From: Haladaptatus caseinilyticus
Lineage (GTDB): Archaea; Halobacteriota; Halobacteria; Halobacteriales; Haladaptataceae
Assembly (NCBI RefSeq): GCF_026248685.1
Contig: NZ_CP111036.1
Location: 1,426,001 to 1,490,000 of the forward strand
DNA length: 64,000 nt
Direction: 5' to 3'
The notes under the pieces were generated by a model, which was not told the DNA's origin, ran no database searches, and saw only the letters and a list, made by a program, of their open reading frames with translations. Shown here piece after piece: positions 36,704-45,671 of this stretch (positions are counted from its first letter, which is position 1; each line of letters starts with the position of its first letter). The translations under genes and the position numbers were made by a program.

Positions 36704-37240
36704 ATGTTGATTGACATCGTCCCCGTGGGGGACGTGACGGGACGGGTCAAACGCGAGGCCTCTTCGGCACTGCGGCGGATTTACGACTGCGACGTGATGG
36801 TTCACGAGCGACAGGAAATCCCCGCTGGGTCACACGACCCGAACCGCGATCAACACCGCGCGGAGGATTTCATCGAACTGGCAAGTCGTGTCGGAACGGG
36901 GGAAAAAAACATCGCCATCACGCCACAGGACCTCTTCTATCGCAGACGAAACTACGTGTTCGGACTCGCCTACCTCGACGGCCGGGGAAGCGTCATCTCT
37001 ACCTATCGACTGCAACCCGCCGCTGACGGGCTCTCTTCCGACGGTGGCATTACGACCAAACCCGTCGATGAAGTGTTTTCGGACCGTGTTCGAAAGGAGG
37101 TCGTTCACGAAATCGGTCACACGATGGGGCTCGAACACTGCGACAACAGTCGCTGTGTCATGAACTTCTCGCCGACCGTCCGCGAGGTGGACGTGAAAGA
37201 GGAGAACCTCTGTGGCACCTGCCAGCGTCAGGTGTTGTAA
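36704..37240 (+). CDS. amzA: Archaemetzincin zinc metalloprotease
   Basis: A 178-residue metzincin peptidase. The zinc site is HEIGHTMGLEH (His135, Glu136, His139, His145), followed by CDNSRC (Cys146, Cys151) and the Met-turn in CVMNFS. The terminal CGTC (Cys170, Cys173) gives the second zinc site typical of archaemetzincins. The conserved N-terminal MLIDIVPVGDV fixes ATG 36704. It is a cytosolic aminopeptidase-like enzyme by family analogy. Confidence 0.95.
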   Translation: MLIDIVPVGDVTGRVKREASSALRRIYDCDVMVHERQEIPAGSHDPNRDQHRAEDFIELASRVGTGEKNIAITPQDLFYRRRNYVFGLAYLDGRGSVISTYRLQPAADGLSSDGGITTKPVDEVFSDRVRKEVVHEIGHTMGLEHCDNSRCVMNFSPTVREVDVKEENLCGTCQRQVL

Positions 37241-37375
37241 ACGCGGACGAGTCTCGATTCCGCGCTTCGAAGATTCGCCGACCGCCATCCTTCGATACGG
37301 CGTTTATATCTGCTTCCCTGCCGACGAGTTCCATCTCCAGCGTACTGCCGCTGATGGACGTTCCAACGAAAAGCG

Positions 37376-38647
37376 CTACCGCCATCGCTCCACTCCCGCC
37401 CCAACGAGCGCGAGCAGTCCAAGGAGGAGGACGAACGACTGCTCCGCGAGACTGTCCGGCGCGACGTATTTCGCCATCGAAACCGCCCACGACCCGCGTT
37501 CACGGACGACGGAGGCATCTTCTGTCCGAGATGGAATCGCTGCTTGGCTTGCTGTCGGCCCGTCGCTGCCTTCACCCGGCAGTCGGTCTGCTTCGTAGGG
37601 AAGCGACCCGGTTTCGACGGCCCAGACGATTTCGCCGTTTTCGTCCACCTCGACGACACGGTCGTTGTACGAATCCGTGACGAGCGTATGACCGTTCGAG
37701 AGGCGGTCCGCGTCCCGTGGCCAGTCGAATATCGCGCTACCTCCGTATTCCCAGACGATGTTCCCGTCTCGAATTTCGAGCACGCGGTCGTTTTCACTGT
37801 CCGCCACGAGCAGCGTCTCGCCGAGTGTATCGGGATTGTGTTGCTCGTGGAGGATCTCGCCGCGCTCCGAAAACGAATCCGGACCGACGACCGGTTCGAC
37901 TCGAATCGAATCCGTGGCTCGGTTCGAATTTTCGTTCACGTGCAAATCGATCACCGTATCGAAGTTGCGGAGGCTCACCCGGAACACGCCCGGCCCGACC
38001 CTGTCAACGTCGTTGGCGTGTGTCCAGTCGCCTTCCGGCCCCATCTCGGACGGTCGGTCGTAGCGGTCGGTCGCGTTCCACTGCCAGACGATCCCTTTCG
38101 AGCGGTTCACGGCGAACACACGGTCGTTGCCCATATCCACCAACACCCACCGATCTTCCCCGTTTACGGTATAATGGTCGGCGTCGTGCAGTTCGTGAGC
38201 GTGAAGTTTCGCGTCGAACCACGCATATTCCCAGATCGTTTCGTTGGTCCCCTTGTCCACCACGCGGAGCGCGTTTCTGACGCAGTTTTCGTGGCCGTCG
38301 TCGCGGAATCGAACCGGGCACTCCCCGTCCGGGAGCTCATCGGCCACCGCGATTTGGACGCGGTTCTCCCCGAGCGCTTCCACGTCGAACACGTCGTCTG
38401 TCTTCGCGTACTCCCAGACGACGTCCCCCTCCGGAGTTACCTCGATGGCCCGTCCTTCGGATTCGTACCCCTGAAGCGCGATGAGCGTGTTGTTTACGGG
38501 ACGCTCTCCGTCCGTCGTGGGACGCGGTTGGTCAGGGGCGGTAAACGCGCCGACCCCGGCAGTAGCGAACAACACGACCGCAAGGAGGGCGAACAGGTTC
38601 GCGCGGTTGTCGGAGCGGGAAAACCACGCGGCAAGCGTCGGAATCAC
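37376..38647 (-). CDS. Membrane-bound arylsulfotransferase-like beta-propeller protein
   Basis: A 423-residue protein. It has an N-terminal membrane helix (ANLFALLAVVLFATAGVGAF), a beta-propeller with repeats such as VWEYAKTDDVFDVEAL, IVWQWNATDRYD and IVWEYGGSAIFDWPRDADRL, and a C-terminal helix (FVLLLGLLALVGAGV). The repeats and HDADHY/DHYTVNG segment match arylsulfotransferase (ASST) family proteins of haloarchaea. Sulfotransfer activity is inferred only. GTG 38647 is used as start; a TTG lies 6 bp upstream. Confidence 0.82.
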   Translation of the reverse strand: MIPTLAAWFSRSDNRANLFALLAVVLFATAGVGAFTAPDQPRPTTDGERPVNNTLIALQGYESEGRAIEVTPEGDVVWEYAKTDDVFDVEALGENRVQIAVADELPDGECPVRFRDDGHENCVRNALRVVDKGTNETIWEYAWFDAKLHAHELHDADHYTVNGEDRWVLVDMGNDRVFAVNRSKGIVWQWNATDRYDRPSEMGPEGDWTHANDVDRVGPGVFRVSLRNFDTVIDLHVNENSNRATDSIRVEPVVGPDSFSERGEILHEQHNPDTLGETLLVADSENDRVLEIRDGNIVWEYGGSAIFDWPRDADRLSNGHTLVTDSYNDRVVEVDENGEIVWAVETGSLPYEADRLPGEGSDGPTASQAAIPSRTEDASVVRERGSWAVSMAKYVAPDSLAEQSFVLLLGLLALVGAGVERWR

Positions 38648-38765
38648 GATCAATCGGTTTGTCGGCTCCGAAAAAAGATGATTCGGTTCCCGATTCGGCG
38701 CCCGAGTTCGCTCCCCGCTCGTAACATCGCTGCAGATGCCCTTCGGATCGAAAAGTGAACCGTCG

Positions 38766-40577
38766 TCAGCTGTAGTAGTACTCGCCGTCGCTCTTCTGTT
38801 TGCGGTCGAGTTGGCTGCCGGGCTTGTTGATACGCGGCCGACCCACGTTCTCGTCCCGACGGAAGGTGATGTCGAGGTTGGCGAGGAAATCGTTCATGCC
38901 GTCGCGCATCCCCTTCGGCCGTCCGGCGTGACCGTGTTCCGCGGGCTCGCCGTCGAACACCATCAGGCGGTCGGAGAGAAGGTCGATCATGTAGATGTCG
39001 TGGTCGATGACCAGCACCGTGGCGTCCTGCATCTCGGCGTAGCGTCGAATCGCTCGCGTCGCCCTGACGCGCTGTTCGACGTCGAGGTACGCCGAAGGTT
39101 CGTCCAGCAGATAGAGGTCCGCGTCCTTCGACAGACAGGCCGCGATGGCGACCCGCTGGCGTTCGCCGCCGGAGAGGTCGGTCAGGTTCTGCTCCATAAT
39201 ACGGTCGAGTTGGAGGGGCTGTGCGATTTCGGTGTTCCAGTAGGAGGAGCCGAAATCGTCCGAAAGTGACGAGAGGAACACGTCGACGCGCATCGGTTGG
39301 TCGATTTCGATGTACTGTGGCTTGTAGGAGATGTCGAGGTTGAGGTCCACGTCGCCCTCGTCCGGGTCCAGTCGTCCGGCGAGCAGCTTGGCGAACGTCG
39401 ATTTACCGATCCCGTTCGGACCGACGATGCCGAGCACTTCGTTTTCGTGAATCGTTCCGCCGTCGACATCGAGCGAGAACTCGCCCTCGCCGTAGGATTT
39501 CGTGAGGTCGGGATACTCAACGAGCGCGTCGGCGGTCTTCGTCTCGCGCGGCGCGTGTTCGTCGAACTCGATGGCGTTCGGGCGAATCCGCATGTTCTCG
39601 TTGTTGAGATACCCCGCGAGATATTCGTTGATACCGTTTCGAACCGATTTCGGCGTCGTGATAACACCGTATGCCCCCGGTTCGCCGTACGCGACGTGGA
39701 GGTTGTCGGCGACCAGATCGAGGATCGCGAGGTCGTGTTCGACCACGAGCATCGAGCGACCCTGTTCGTTCGCCATCTCCTGAATCAGTCGCGCGACTTT
39801 GACGCGCTGGCTGATGTCGAGGTACGGCGTGATTTCGTCGAGGAAGTAGAAGTCGGCGTCGCGGGCGAGTGCGGCAACCAGCGCCACGCGCTGGAGTTCC
39901 CCGCCGGAGAGGCTATCGATGTCCTGTTCGACCACGTGCTCGATCTCGAGCCGTTCCAACAGGTCGTCGAGAACACCGCGTTCGTCGGTTCGAGAGAGCA
40001 GATCGGCCGTGCTCCCGTCGAAGCGATTCGGAATCTTATCGACGTACTGTGGCTTGCGTGCCACGGTCACGTCGCCAGCCCGCACGTCTTCGAGGTAGTT
40101 CTGGAGCTCCGTTCCACGATATCGGTCGAGGACGGCATCCCACCCCGGCGGGTCTTCGAACTGGCCGAGGTTCGGCGCGAGCTCCCCTGCGAGAATCTTC
40201 ACCGCGGTCGTCTTCCCGCTCCCGTTCGGACCGAGAATACCGGTGACCTGCCCCTCTTGTGGAACCGGCAGTCCGTAGAGCGAGAAGGCGTTCTCGCCGT
40301 AGCGGTGGGCCGGGTCGTCCTGGAGCTCCTGCGGGAGGTTGATGATCTCTATCGCGTCGAACGGACATTTCTCGACACAGATACCACACGTTTCGCCGAG
40401 GCAGATTTCCTCACTGATGTGTATCTGGTCCGGTTGTCCCTCCTCGGTGTCTTCGCCGCGAAGCGTGATGCACTCCTTTCCGGTCCGGTTCGGCGGGCAG
40501 TAGTTCTTACATTCGTAGTTGCATCGGTCGGGCGAACAGCGCTCCAAATCGACGACGGCAATGCTGTCGTCCGCCAT
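38766..40577 (-). CDS. abce1: Ribosome recycling ATPase RLI (ABCE1)
   Basis: Splits the 70S ribosome during recycling. The 603-residue protein opens with an Fe-S domain of two clusters (CSPDRCNYECKNYCPP, then CLGETCGICVEKCP). Two ABC domains follow with Walker A motifs GPNGSGKTT and GPNGIGKST, and signatures LSGGELQR and LSGGERQR. The hinge and D-loop blocks SAYLD and TPYLD are present. It forms an operon-like pair with the EMC6-like gene upstream. Confidence 0.97.
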   Translation of the reverse strand: MADDSIAVVDLERCSPDRCNYECKNYCPPNRTGKECITLRGEDTEEGQPDQIHISEEICLGETCGICVEKCPFDAIEIINLPQELQDDPAHRYGENAFSLYGLPVPQEGQVTGILGPNGSGKTTAVKILAGELAPNLGQFEDPPGWDAVLDRYRGTELQNYLEDVRAGDVTVARKPQYVDKIPNRFDGSTADLLSRTDERGVLDDLLERLEIEHVVEQDIDSLSGGELQRVALVAALARDADFYFLDEITPYLDISQRVKVARLIQEMANEQGRSMLVVEHDLAILDLVADNLHVAYGEPGAYGVITTPKSVRNGINEYLAGYLNNENMRIRPNAIEFDEHAPRETKTADALVEYPDLTKSYGEGEFSLDVDGGTIHENEVLGIVGPNGIGKSTFAKLLAGRLDPDEGDVDLNLDISYKPQYIEIDQPMRVDVFLSSLSDDFGSSYWNTEIAQPLQLDRIMEQNLTDLSGGERQRVAIAACLSKDADLYLLDEPSAYLDVEQRVRATRAIRRYAEMQDATVLVIDHDIYMIDLLSDRLMVFDGEPAEHGHAGRPKGMRDGMNDFLANLDITFRRDENVGRPRINKPGSQLDRKQKSDGEYYYS

Positions 40578-40578
40578 T

Positions 40579-40890
40579 TTACACCTTCACGTGATTCGTG
40601 AGCAAAATACCCCACGTAATGAACCACAGTGAGAACGTCATGAACGCCACGTAGAGGTGGTCTTTGATTCCATCGAGTTCGTAGCCGACGAAACGGAGCA
40701 GTGGGAGTTGAACCACTACGAACCCGACCATAATCGCCAATCCTAACTGATCTGTGGCCGCCTCGCCAGTCGTCCCTACCATCATGGCAGAGACGAATCC
40801 GGCTGCGATTCCGGCCAGTGAAGCGAGCGACGTGACGGTAATACTTCGTAAATGGGCCGCCCGTCGCTCGGATGCCTGTTCAGTCGCCAT
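40579..40890 (-). CDS. EMC6-like membrane protein
   Basis: A 103-residue membrane protein with three helices (residues about 17-38, 45-65 and 76-98). It contains the RRAAHLRSITVTSLASLAG start and the LYVAFMTFSLWFITWGILLT end typical of the archaeal EMC6-like family. EMC subunits insert membrane proteins, but this archaeal role is inferred. It ends 1 bp before rli, so the two are cotranscribed. ATG 40890 replaces longer, arginine-rich upstream frames. Confidence 0.85.
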   Translation of the reverse strand: MATEQASERRAAHLRSITVTSLASLAGIAAGFVSAMMVGTTGEAATDQLGLAIMVGFVVVQLPLLRFVGYELDGIKDHLYVAFMTFSLWFITWGILLTNHVKV

Positions 40891-41018
40891 GGGTGGCACT
40901 CGGTTACCCTGCCTCAAAAGGTGTTCGTTTGCGTGTATCTCCTTCGTTTCGTTCGGTGGTGTCATTACAGCTGGTTCGAAGACCAGTAGCGTATCGATCA
41001 GAAGGAGGTCACGAACTG

Positions 41019-41768
41019 CTAGTCGTCGAAATGGGCGGAGTTGTCCCGTGGATCGTAGTCGAACACCTCGCGCGCTCGGTCGATGGAATAGTATTTTCGG
41101 TCGTTGTCGGAGATTCCGTAGACGATTTCGTAGTCGTAGTCGGCCTGGAGACAGCAATCGAAGAGATGGGCGCAGTCGCGGTACGAAAGCCACATCGCCT
41201 GTCCTCGCTCGTAGTCTTTCGGCGGGTGGCCTTTCGTGAGGTTACCGATTCGAACGCAGGCCACGCTGAGGCCGAACTCGTCGTGGTAGTATCGTCCGAG
41301 AACTTCGCCCGTCGCTTTGCTCACGCCGTAGAGGTTGCTGGGGCGGGGGAGTTCGTTTCCATCGAGACGGAATTCGTGGTGGGGGCGGTAGAGATCCGGT
41401 TTGCGATCGTCGGTTTCGTACGACCCGACCGCGTGGTTCGAGGACGCGAACACGAACTTTTCGACGCTTCCCGAATCGACTGCGGCCTGCAAGATGTTGT
41501 GGGTTCCGTCGATGTTGTTGCTGAGGACGCTGTTCCACGGTGCCTCCGGGCGGGGGTCACCCGCGAGGTGGATGATGGCCCCTGCTCCGTCGACGGCTTC
41601 GTAGACCGCATCGTAGTCGGTAATGTCAGCAACGAAAAATTCGTTCGATGATTCCTCTGCTGGCGGTTCTCGGTCGAGGAGCCGCCAATCGTACTTCGAT
41701 TCGAGGTCGCCGAGAATCGCCGACCCGACGCGGCCTTCAGCACCCGTGAGAAGAACGGGGTCGTCCAT
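41019..41768 (-). CDS. azf: NAD-dependent glucose-6-phosphate dehydrogenase Azf
   Basis: Oxidises glucose-6-phosphate with NAD in the haloarchaeal oxidative pentose pathway. The 249-residue extended SDR has PVLLTGAEGRVGSAI at the N-terminus and the catalytic pair Tyr147/Lys151 in LYGVSKATGEVLGRYY. Blocks such as FASSNHAVGSYE and DLYRPHHEFRLDG match the Haloferax Azf family as remembered. It is unlike bacterial Zwf. A nucleotide-sugar epimerase is the alternative, but the sequence blocks favour Azf. Confidence 0.85.
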   Translation of the reverse strand: MDDPVLLTGAEGRVGSAILGDLESKYDWRLLDREPPAEESSNEFFVADITDYDAVYEAVDGAGAIIHLAGDPRPEAPWNSVLSNNIDGTHNILQAAVDSGSVEKFVFASSNHAVGSYETDDRKPDLYRPHHEFRLDGNELPRPSNLYGVSKATGEVLGRYYHDEFGLSVACVRIGNLTKGHPPKDYERGQAMWLSYRDCAHLFDCCLQADYDYEIVYGISDNDRKYYSIDRAREVFDYDPRDNSAHFDD

Positions 41769-41837
41769 TCAGTCGGCTAGAGGGACAACGGTGATAAGAA
41801 CCATGCGATTTCGCTCACGACAGCGAGGGACTACCGT

Positions 41838-42056
41838 TTACGCCAGCACGCGTCGGAGAACTTTGTCTCGGGCCAGCATGATGCCAGCGACGAGCGCAAC
41901 GGCACCCATAACGCCGAGCCAAATCGCGGTCACGGTGTCGCCCGAACTCGCCGTTTGGAGTCCGTCGTACTCCGCGAACAGGCCGAGTGCCGTCAGGAGT
42001 ACTGACCCGAGAGCGTACAACGAAAACGCACCGACTTCGAGTAGTGCTTCGTACAT
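41838..42056 (-). CDS. Small two-helix membrane protein
   Basis: A 72-residue protein with two hydrophobic helices (FSLYALGSVLLTALGLFAEYDGL region, and AIWLGVMGAVALVAGIMLARD) and a basic end. Haloarchaea encode many similar small membrane proteins. It is divergent from the gene at 42142. No function is recognised. Confidence 0.65.
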   Translation of the reverse strand: MYEALLEVGAFSLYALGSVLLTALGLFAEYDGLQTASSGDTVTAIWLGVMGAVALVAGIMLARDKVLRRVLA

Positions 42057-42141
42057 GCTCAGTTATCCGAACGTGGAACCTATGAGCGTTTCGCTGATGT
42101 CCGGCGGAACTTTTTTGACGGGATATCACGGAGCCGATACT

Positions 42142-42369
42142 ATGGGACGATACGGAAAACTGGACTATCCGAAACTGACGAAGGCTGGATTTTTGCTCGG
42201 CGTCGCGCTGATCGCAATCGGTGCGCTCGGTGAAATCGCCGGCCCTGCGCTATTTGGACCACTGCCAGCCTGGGAAAACATGCTTCTTACTGACCTCGAA
42301 ATCGTCGGCATCCTGCTCGGACTGCTCTCGCCGTTCGTGTTCGGTATCCTCCTCCCGCTGACGGAGTAG
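42142..42369 (+). CDS. Small conserved haloarchaeal membrane protein
   Basis: A 75-residue protein with two membrane helices (FLLGVALIAIGALGEIAGPAL and IVGILLGLLSPFVFGILLPL) and a conserved soluble start MGRYGKLDYPKLTK. Similar haloarchaeal proteins exist and begin the same way, which fixes ATG 42142. The function is unknown. Confidence 0.7.
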   Translation: MGRYGKLDYPKLTKAGFLLGVALIAIGALGEIAGPALFGPLPAWENMLLTDLEIVGILLGLLSPFVFGILLPLTE

Positions 42370-42394
42370 AACGAGAACGGGAGAGACTGAAAAC

Positions 42395-43003
42395 TTACGC
42401 GAGACGGGAGAAAGCGAGGTTTCCGCGGACGCTCTCGATGTAGATGGTGACGACGTCCCCTTCTTGCGCGCCTGGAACGAAAATCGTGTACTTGCCGCGC
42501 TCAGCGACGCCGTCGCCTTTGCGTCCGGTACCGGTGATTTTGACCTCGTAGGTTCGGCCCTCTTCGACGGCATCTTGTTGATGGGTTCGACTCGACGTGC
42601 TTCGTTTCGTGACGGGACGGAACGCACCACAGGCGTCACAGCGAAGCATGAGGTTGCGGTCCTCGCGGACGAGACGGGTGTCCGGCAGGCCACACTCGGA
42701 ACAGGTGACGAACTCCTCTACGTACTCGTCCAGTGCGGCGTCGAAGTCCGATTCCGAGAACGACCCGCTGTAGCGGGCCTGACCGTCCTCGAACTTGCCA
42801 CTGGTACCGAGTTCGCGCTGTAGCGCGCTATGGACGTGCTCCGCGTCCCGGGAGAGGGAGTCCGAGATGTCGTCCAGGTTCGTCAATCGTGTGAACGACC
42901 CGTCTTTTTGTACTGCCGGATTCGGGAAACTGAACCGTTCGTCGCTCGTTTCGAGCTCCGGAACCGCATCCATGCCTCTGTCGAGAGCTGAATCGTAATC
43001 CAT
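42395..43003 (-). CDS. eif2b: Translation initiation factor aIF2 beta with TRAM domain
   Basis: The beta subunit of aIF2, which brings initiator tRNA to the small subunit. The 202-residue protein has the aIF2-beta/eIF5 core, a zinc ribbon (CSECGLPD and CDACGA near residues 104-130), and a C-terminal TRAM domain (YEVKITGTGRKGDGVAERG to residue 202). The TRAM fusion is characteristic of haloarchaea and may add RNA binding. ATG 43003 (MDYDSALDRGM) is the family start. Confidence 0.93.
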   Translation of the reverse strand: MDYDSALDRGMDAVPELETSDERFSFPNPAVQKDGSFTRLTNLDDISDSLSRDAEHVHSALQRELGTSGKFEDGQARYSGSFSESDFDAALDEYVEEFVTCSECGLPDTRLVREDRNLMLRCDACGAFRPVTKRSTSSRTHQQDAVEEGRTYEVKITGTGRKGDGVAERGKYTIFVPGAQEGDVVTIYIESVRGNLAFSRLA

Positions 43004-43088
43004 ACTCGTGCCAGGATTTGGACGCATAAAGGTTCTCCGTGTTCCATGTCATCACGAACTTTAACCCCCGAATCCGTATCCATCGTCG

Positions 43089-43430
43089 ATGAAACCGACC
43101 ACGCGAGATGCGGCTTGTTTCGAGGCAGGGATAAAGTTCGGTGCGCTTTATCACCAGTTTGCCGGAACTCCCGTTAGCCTCGACAGTGCGGCCAGCCTCG
43201 AACGCGCCATCGAGGAGAGCATCGAAAACCAGCCCTTCTGTGAATCGGTCGATGTGGACATCCTGGCCGACGAGTTGGCCGAGGAAATCGAGCACGGATA
43301 CACCGAACTGACGGGACGGTTCATGGAAGTCGAAATCGTCATCGACCACGAAGGCACCGAAGTCGTGACGACGATGGAGATGGAGGACGGCTATCCGCTG
43401 ATGAAAATCGAGTCGGTCGAGGAGAACTGA
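43089..43430 (+). CDS. mptD: Archaeal dihydroneopterin aldolase family protein (MptD)
   Basis: A 113-residue protein of the archaeal MptD family, which makes 6-hydroxymethyl-dihydropterin for folate or methanopterin. Blocks are ACFEAGIKFGALYHQFAGTPV at residues 9-29 (the signature) and LTGRFMEVEIVIDHEG. Active-site residues cannot be mapped with certainty by eye. It is divergent from the aIF2-beta gene, 85 bp apart. Confidence 0.85.
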   Translation: MKPTTRDAACFEAGIKFGALYHQFAGTPVSLDSAASLERAIEESIENQPFCESVDVDILADELAEEIEHGYTELTGRFMEVEIVIDHEGTEVVTTMEMEDGYPLMKIESVEEN

Positions 43431-43447
43431 GGAGCGTCGTCCGCGAA

Positions 43448-43672
43448 TCAACTCGTTGCATCGTCCAAGGCGAACGATCCGAGATCGATCTCCCCCGACC
43501 GCTCGTATCGACGCATCTGTCCATCCATACTCGATATCTCCGCTTCCGTCGGTTCGAGGGCTGAAGGGACTGTTCCCTCACCGAACAATCGTTTCCCGCC
43601 GCCAACCACCACCGAAAATATCCAAGGCCAGAACTCCCCGACGAGGTCGGCGGCGAGCAGCGTTAGCGACGA
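43448..43672 (-). pseudogene. C-terminal remnant of a RibD/DHFR-fold reductase
   Basis: The minus strand encodes SSLTLLAADLVGEFWPWIFS, then VVVGGGKRLFGEGTVPSALE and a tail ending GEIDLGSFAL. This matches the last third of the dihydrofolate-reductase-like (YyaP/RibD C-terminal) family, where DLVDEFRLW, VVLGSGKRLFG and YGSFAL are conserved. The first two thirds of the enzyme, including the NADPH site, are missing; upstream sequence is unrelated. No working start is seen. It is a broken, decaying gene. Confidence 0.75.
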
Positions 43673-43825
43673 GTGAGGGAACTCGGTGCGGACCGAAGGA
43701 TGCACCGAGATTTCGGTCCCGGTTTTCCAGGGGGCGCGGTATTGCCGCGCTCCCACAGCAAACGGTGGGTTTTCACTTTCAGTTTCGGGTTACGTTTTAA
43801 ATGCAATCCCGTTGAATCGACTGCT

Positions 43826-44308
43826 ATGAGCCAAGCTTCGTTCGAGGACGAACTGTTCGGTGAAGCGGCAAACGAAATGCGCGAGGATGTCGAGGAACAT
43901 CTCGCCGCCGCGCGCGAGGTGCTGCCACCGGTCGAAGCGATCTGGGAGACGGACGCCGAGAACACGCTCGGAGCACTCAACGCACTTCGTTCCGCCCTCG
44001 ACGTGGGTGACGCCGAGGACCACCTCCGCGACGCGAAAAAATGGTACGCGATGGGCAAGCGCGCCGACGCCTTCGAGGATGCGGACGACCTGGAGGCCGA
44101 GATCGAGACGCTCGACTCGGCGATCAGCGACATCGAGAGCGCCCGCGAGCAGGTCGGCGAACTGGCGAGTACGGTCCCGAGTTTGAAGGGGTCGCTCGAA
44201 GAACTGCACTCGGTGAACGACGAGTCCGAAGCGGAAGAAGCGGAAGAAGCGGAAGAAGCGGAAGAAGCGGAAGAAGCGGAAGAAGCGGAAGAAGAGACGG
44301 AAGAGTAA
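43826..44308 (+). CDS. DUF5790 family protein with (AEE)n tail
   Basis: A 160-residue acidic, helical protein matching a haloarchaeal family (DUF5790 from memory). The first 130 residues form a predicted helical bundle (EEHLAAAREVLPPVEAIWE, then DHLRDAKKWYAMGKRADAFE). The tail contains seven exact copies of the codon triplet for Ala-Glu-Glu (44231-44293). The start ATG 43826 is fixed by the helical onset. No function is known. Confidence 0.8.
   Translation: MSQASFEDELFGEAANEMREDVEEHLAAAREVLPPVEAIWETDAENTLGALNALRSALDVGDAEDHLRDAKKWYAMGKRADAFEDADDLEAEIETLDSAISDIESAREQVGELASTVPSLKGSLEELHSVNDESEAEEAEEAEEAEEAEEAEEAEEETEE
44231..44293 (+). repeat. Seven tandem 9-bp repeats (gcggaagaa)
   Basis: The unit gcggaagaa occurs seven times without error at the 3' end of the DUF5790 gene, adding a disordered acidic tail. 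Such short in-frame repeats change length by slippage and may differ between strains. Confidence 0.95.
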
Positions 44309-45067
44309 CTATCGGTGGCCGGGACGAGAAACGTCCCGCGACGATACCGCCGAGAGCAGTTGCACCAGCGATTGCGTCGCCAGTTCGAGCAGTTCTTCAC
44401 CGCGTGCTTCGTCACCTTCCGCGGGGTCACCGACGACGCCATTTTCCGTGAACTCCGCGCTGTCATAGGCGAGGTTGGTGTAGGACACCCATTCGCCCCA
44501 TCCATCGCTCGCGCCCTCGCGGGCCGATTCGATTCTATCTTCGTGAACGAGTTCGCCGCGGGTATGGCGTAAGAAAGCCGTTTCCAGGGCCCCTGCGTGA
44601 CCCATGTCGCCCCGGTGGTCGCCGACGGCTTCGAACCACGTGAACGGAACCGCGTAGGCCTCGTCGTGACGCGTGATTGTCCCCGCGACTTCGCGGAGTG
44701 CGGCGACGTTGCCACCGTGACCGTTGACGACGACGACTCGATTCCAGCCGTGATGGGCGAGACTGGCGACCGTCTCGCGGACGTACCGTCGGAAGGTTTC
44801 CTCGCTCACCCACAGCGTCCCCGTGAACTGTCGGTGTTCTTCGCTCACACCGACCGTGATGGGTGGTGCGACGACGATATCCTCGTCGTACGCCTCAGCG
44901 GCCGCATTCGCGACCGCTTCTGCGTTCAGCCAATCGGTTCCGAGTGGTGCGTGGGGACCGTGCTGTTCCGTGCTCCCGACCGGAAGGAGTGCAAGATCCG
45001 TCTCGACCTCGTCCGCGTCGGTCCACGTCGCGTGAGAGAGATTCATATCTGTCCTGTTTGCGGGCAT
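44309..45067 (-). CDS. Creatininase family amidohydrolase (ArfB-like candidate)
   Basis: A 252-residue metal-dependent amidohydrolase with STEQHGPHAPLGTD at residues 32-45 (Glu34, His36, Asp45) and the family block VVVNGHGGN. The closing Glu region lies near ALETAFLRHTRGEL. Archaeal homologues include ArfB, the deformylase of riboflavin and F420 synthesis; assignment to ArfB is an inference. ATG 45046 is an alternative start. The stop is adjacent to the convergent DUF5790 stop. Confidence 0.85.
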   Translation of the reverse strand: MPANRTDMNLSHATWTDADEVETDLALLPVGSTEQHGPHAPLGTDWLNAEAVANAAAEAYDEDIVVAPPITVGVSEEHRQFTGTLWVSEETFRRYVRETVASLAHHGWNRVVVVNGHGGNVAALREVAGTITRHDEAYAVPFTWFEAVGDHRGDMGHAGALETAFLRHTRGELVHEDRIESAREGASDGWGEWVSYTNLAYDSAEFTENGVVGDPAEGDEARGEELLELATQSLVQLLSAVSSRDVSRPGHR

Positions 45068-45155
45068 TCCCTTGTACCCGCCGGAGTCGATGATCGGTTC
45101 CTTTTTCCGCGATCTAGCCAGAAGGACTTACTCGCTCTCGGATGACGTCCCTTCC

Positions 45156-45470
45156 ATGGCCGATAGAGATCGCGAAATGGGAGTGGAACTGGGTGAACTA
45201 AGCGACAAACTGGACGGATACGATTATCCGGCCTCGTCGGACGAACTCGTGGAGGAATACGGCGACTACGAAATCGAGTATCCGAACGGCTCCGAGCGAT
45301 TCGAAGAGGTGATCGGTCCGCTCTCCGAAACGTACGAGTCCGCGGACGACGTTCGCCAGTCGATACTCAACATGGCGGACAGTGACGCCGTCGGTCGCCA
45401 GCGGTATTCCGACCGGGGTGGTACTGAACAATCGTCACCGGATGACGACCCGGATCAAGCCTCGTTCTGA
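45156..45470 (+). CDS. Small acidic haloarchaeal protein (DUF5789-type)
   Basis: A 104-residue acidic protein. The core (GVELGELSDKLDGYDYPASS, then DELVEEYGDYEIEYPNGSE and SLxNM-like ILNMADSDAVGRQRYSDRG) resembles the small haloarchaeal family called DUF5789. ATG 45156 (MADRDREMGVELG) fits that family; upstream frames are arginine-rich. Function unknown. Confidence 0.75.
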   Translation: MADRDREMGVELGELSDKLDGYDYPASSDELVEEYGDYEIEYPNGSERFEEVIGPLSETYESADDVRQSILNMADSDAVGRQRYSDRGGTEQSSPDDDPDQASF

Positions 45471-45671
45471 TGCTCTAGACACGGAGCGAAATCCCTCCTT
45501 TTTGCAGTAGGCTTCGATTACTTCGACGGTAGACCCTCGTTACTATCGTTTACGAAATCGAACGAACGTGAACGGACGACTGGCTTATTCCTCGTAGTCC
45601 CGCACAGACCGACACCTGATGAGAGGTGAGTACAGACGTGCAGGTCTCCACCGGAGCCTGCGAACGAAGCC

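Noticed and set aside
44231-44293. CRISPR-like repeat
   Set aside because: Seven tandem 9-bp units without spacers, in frame within a coding tail.
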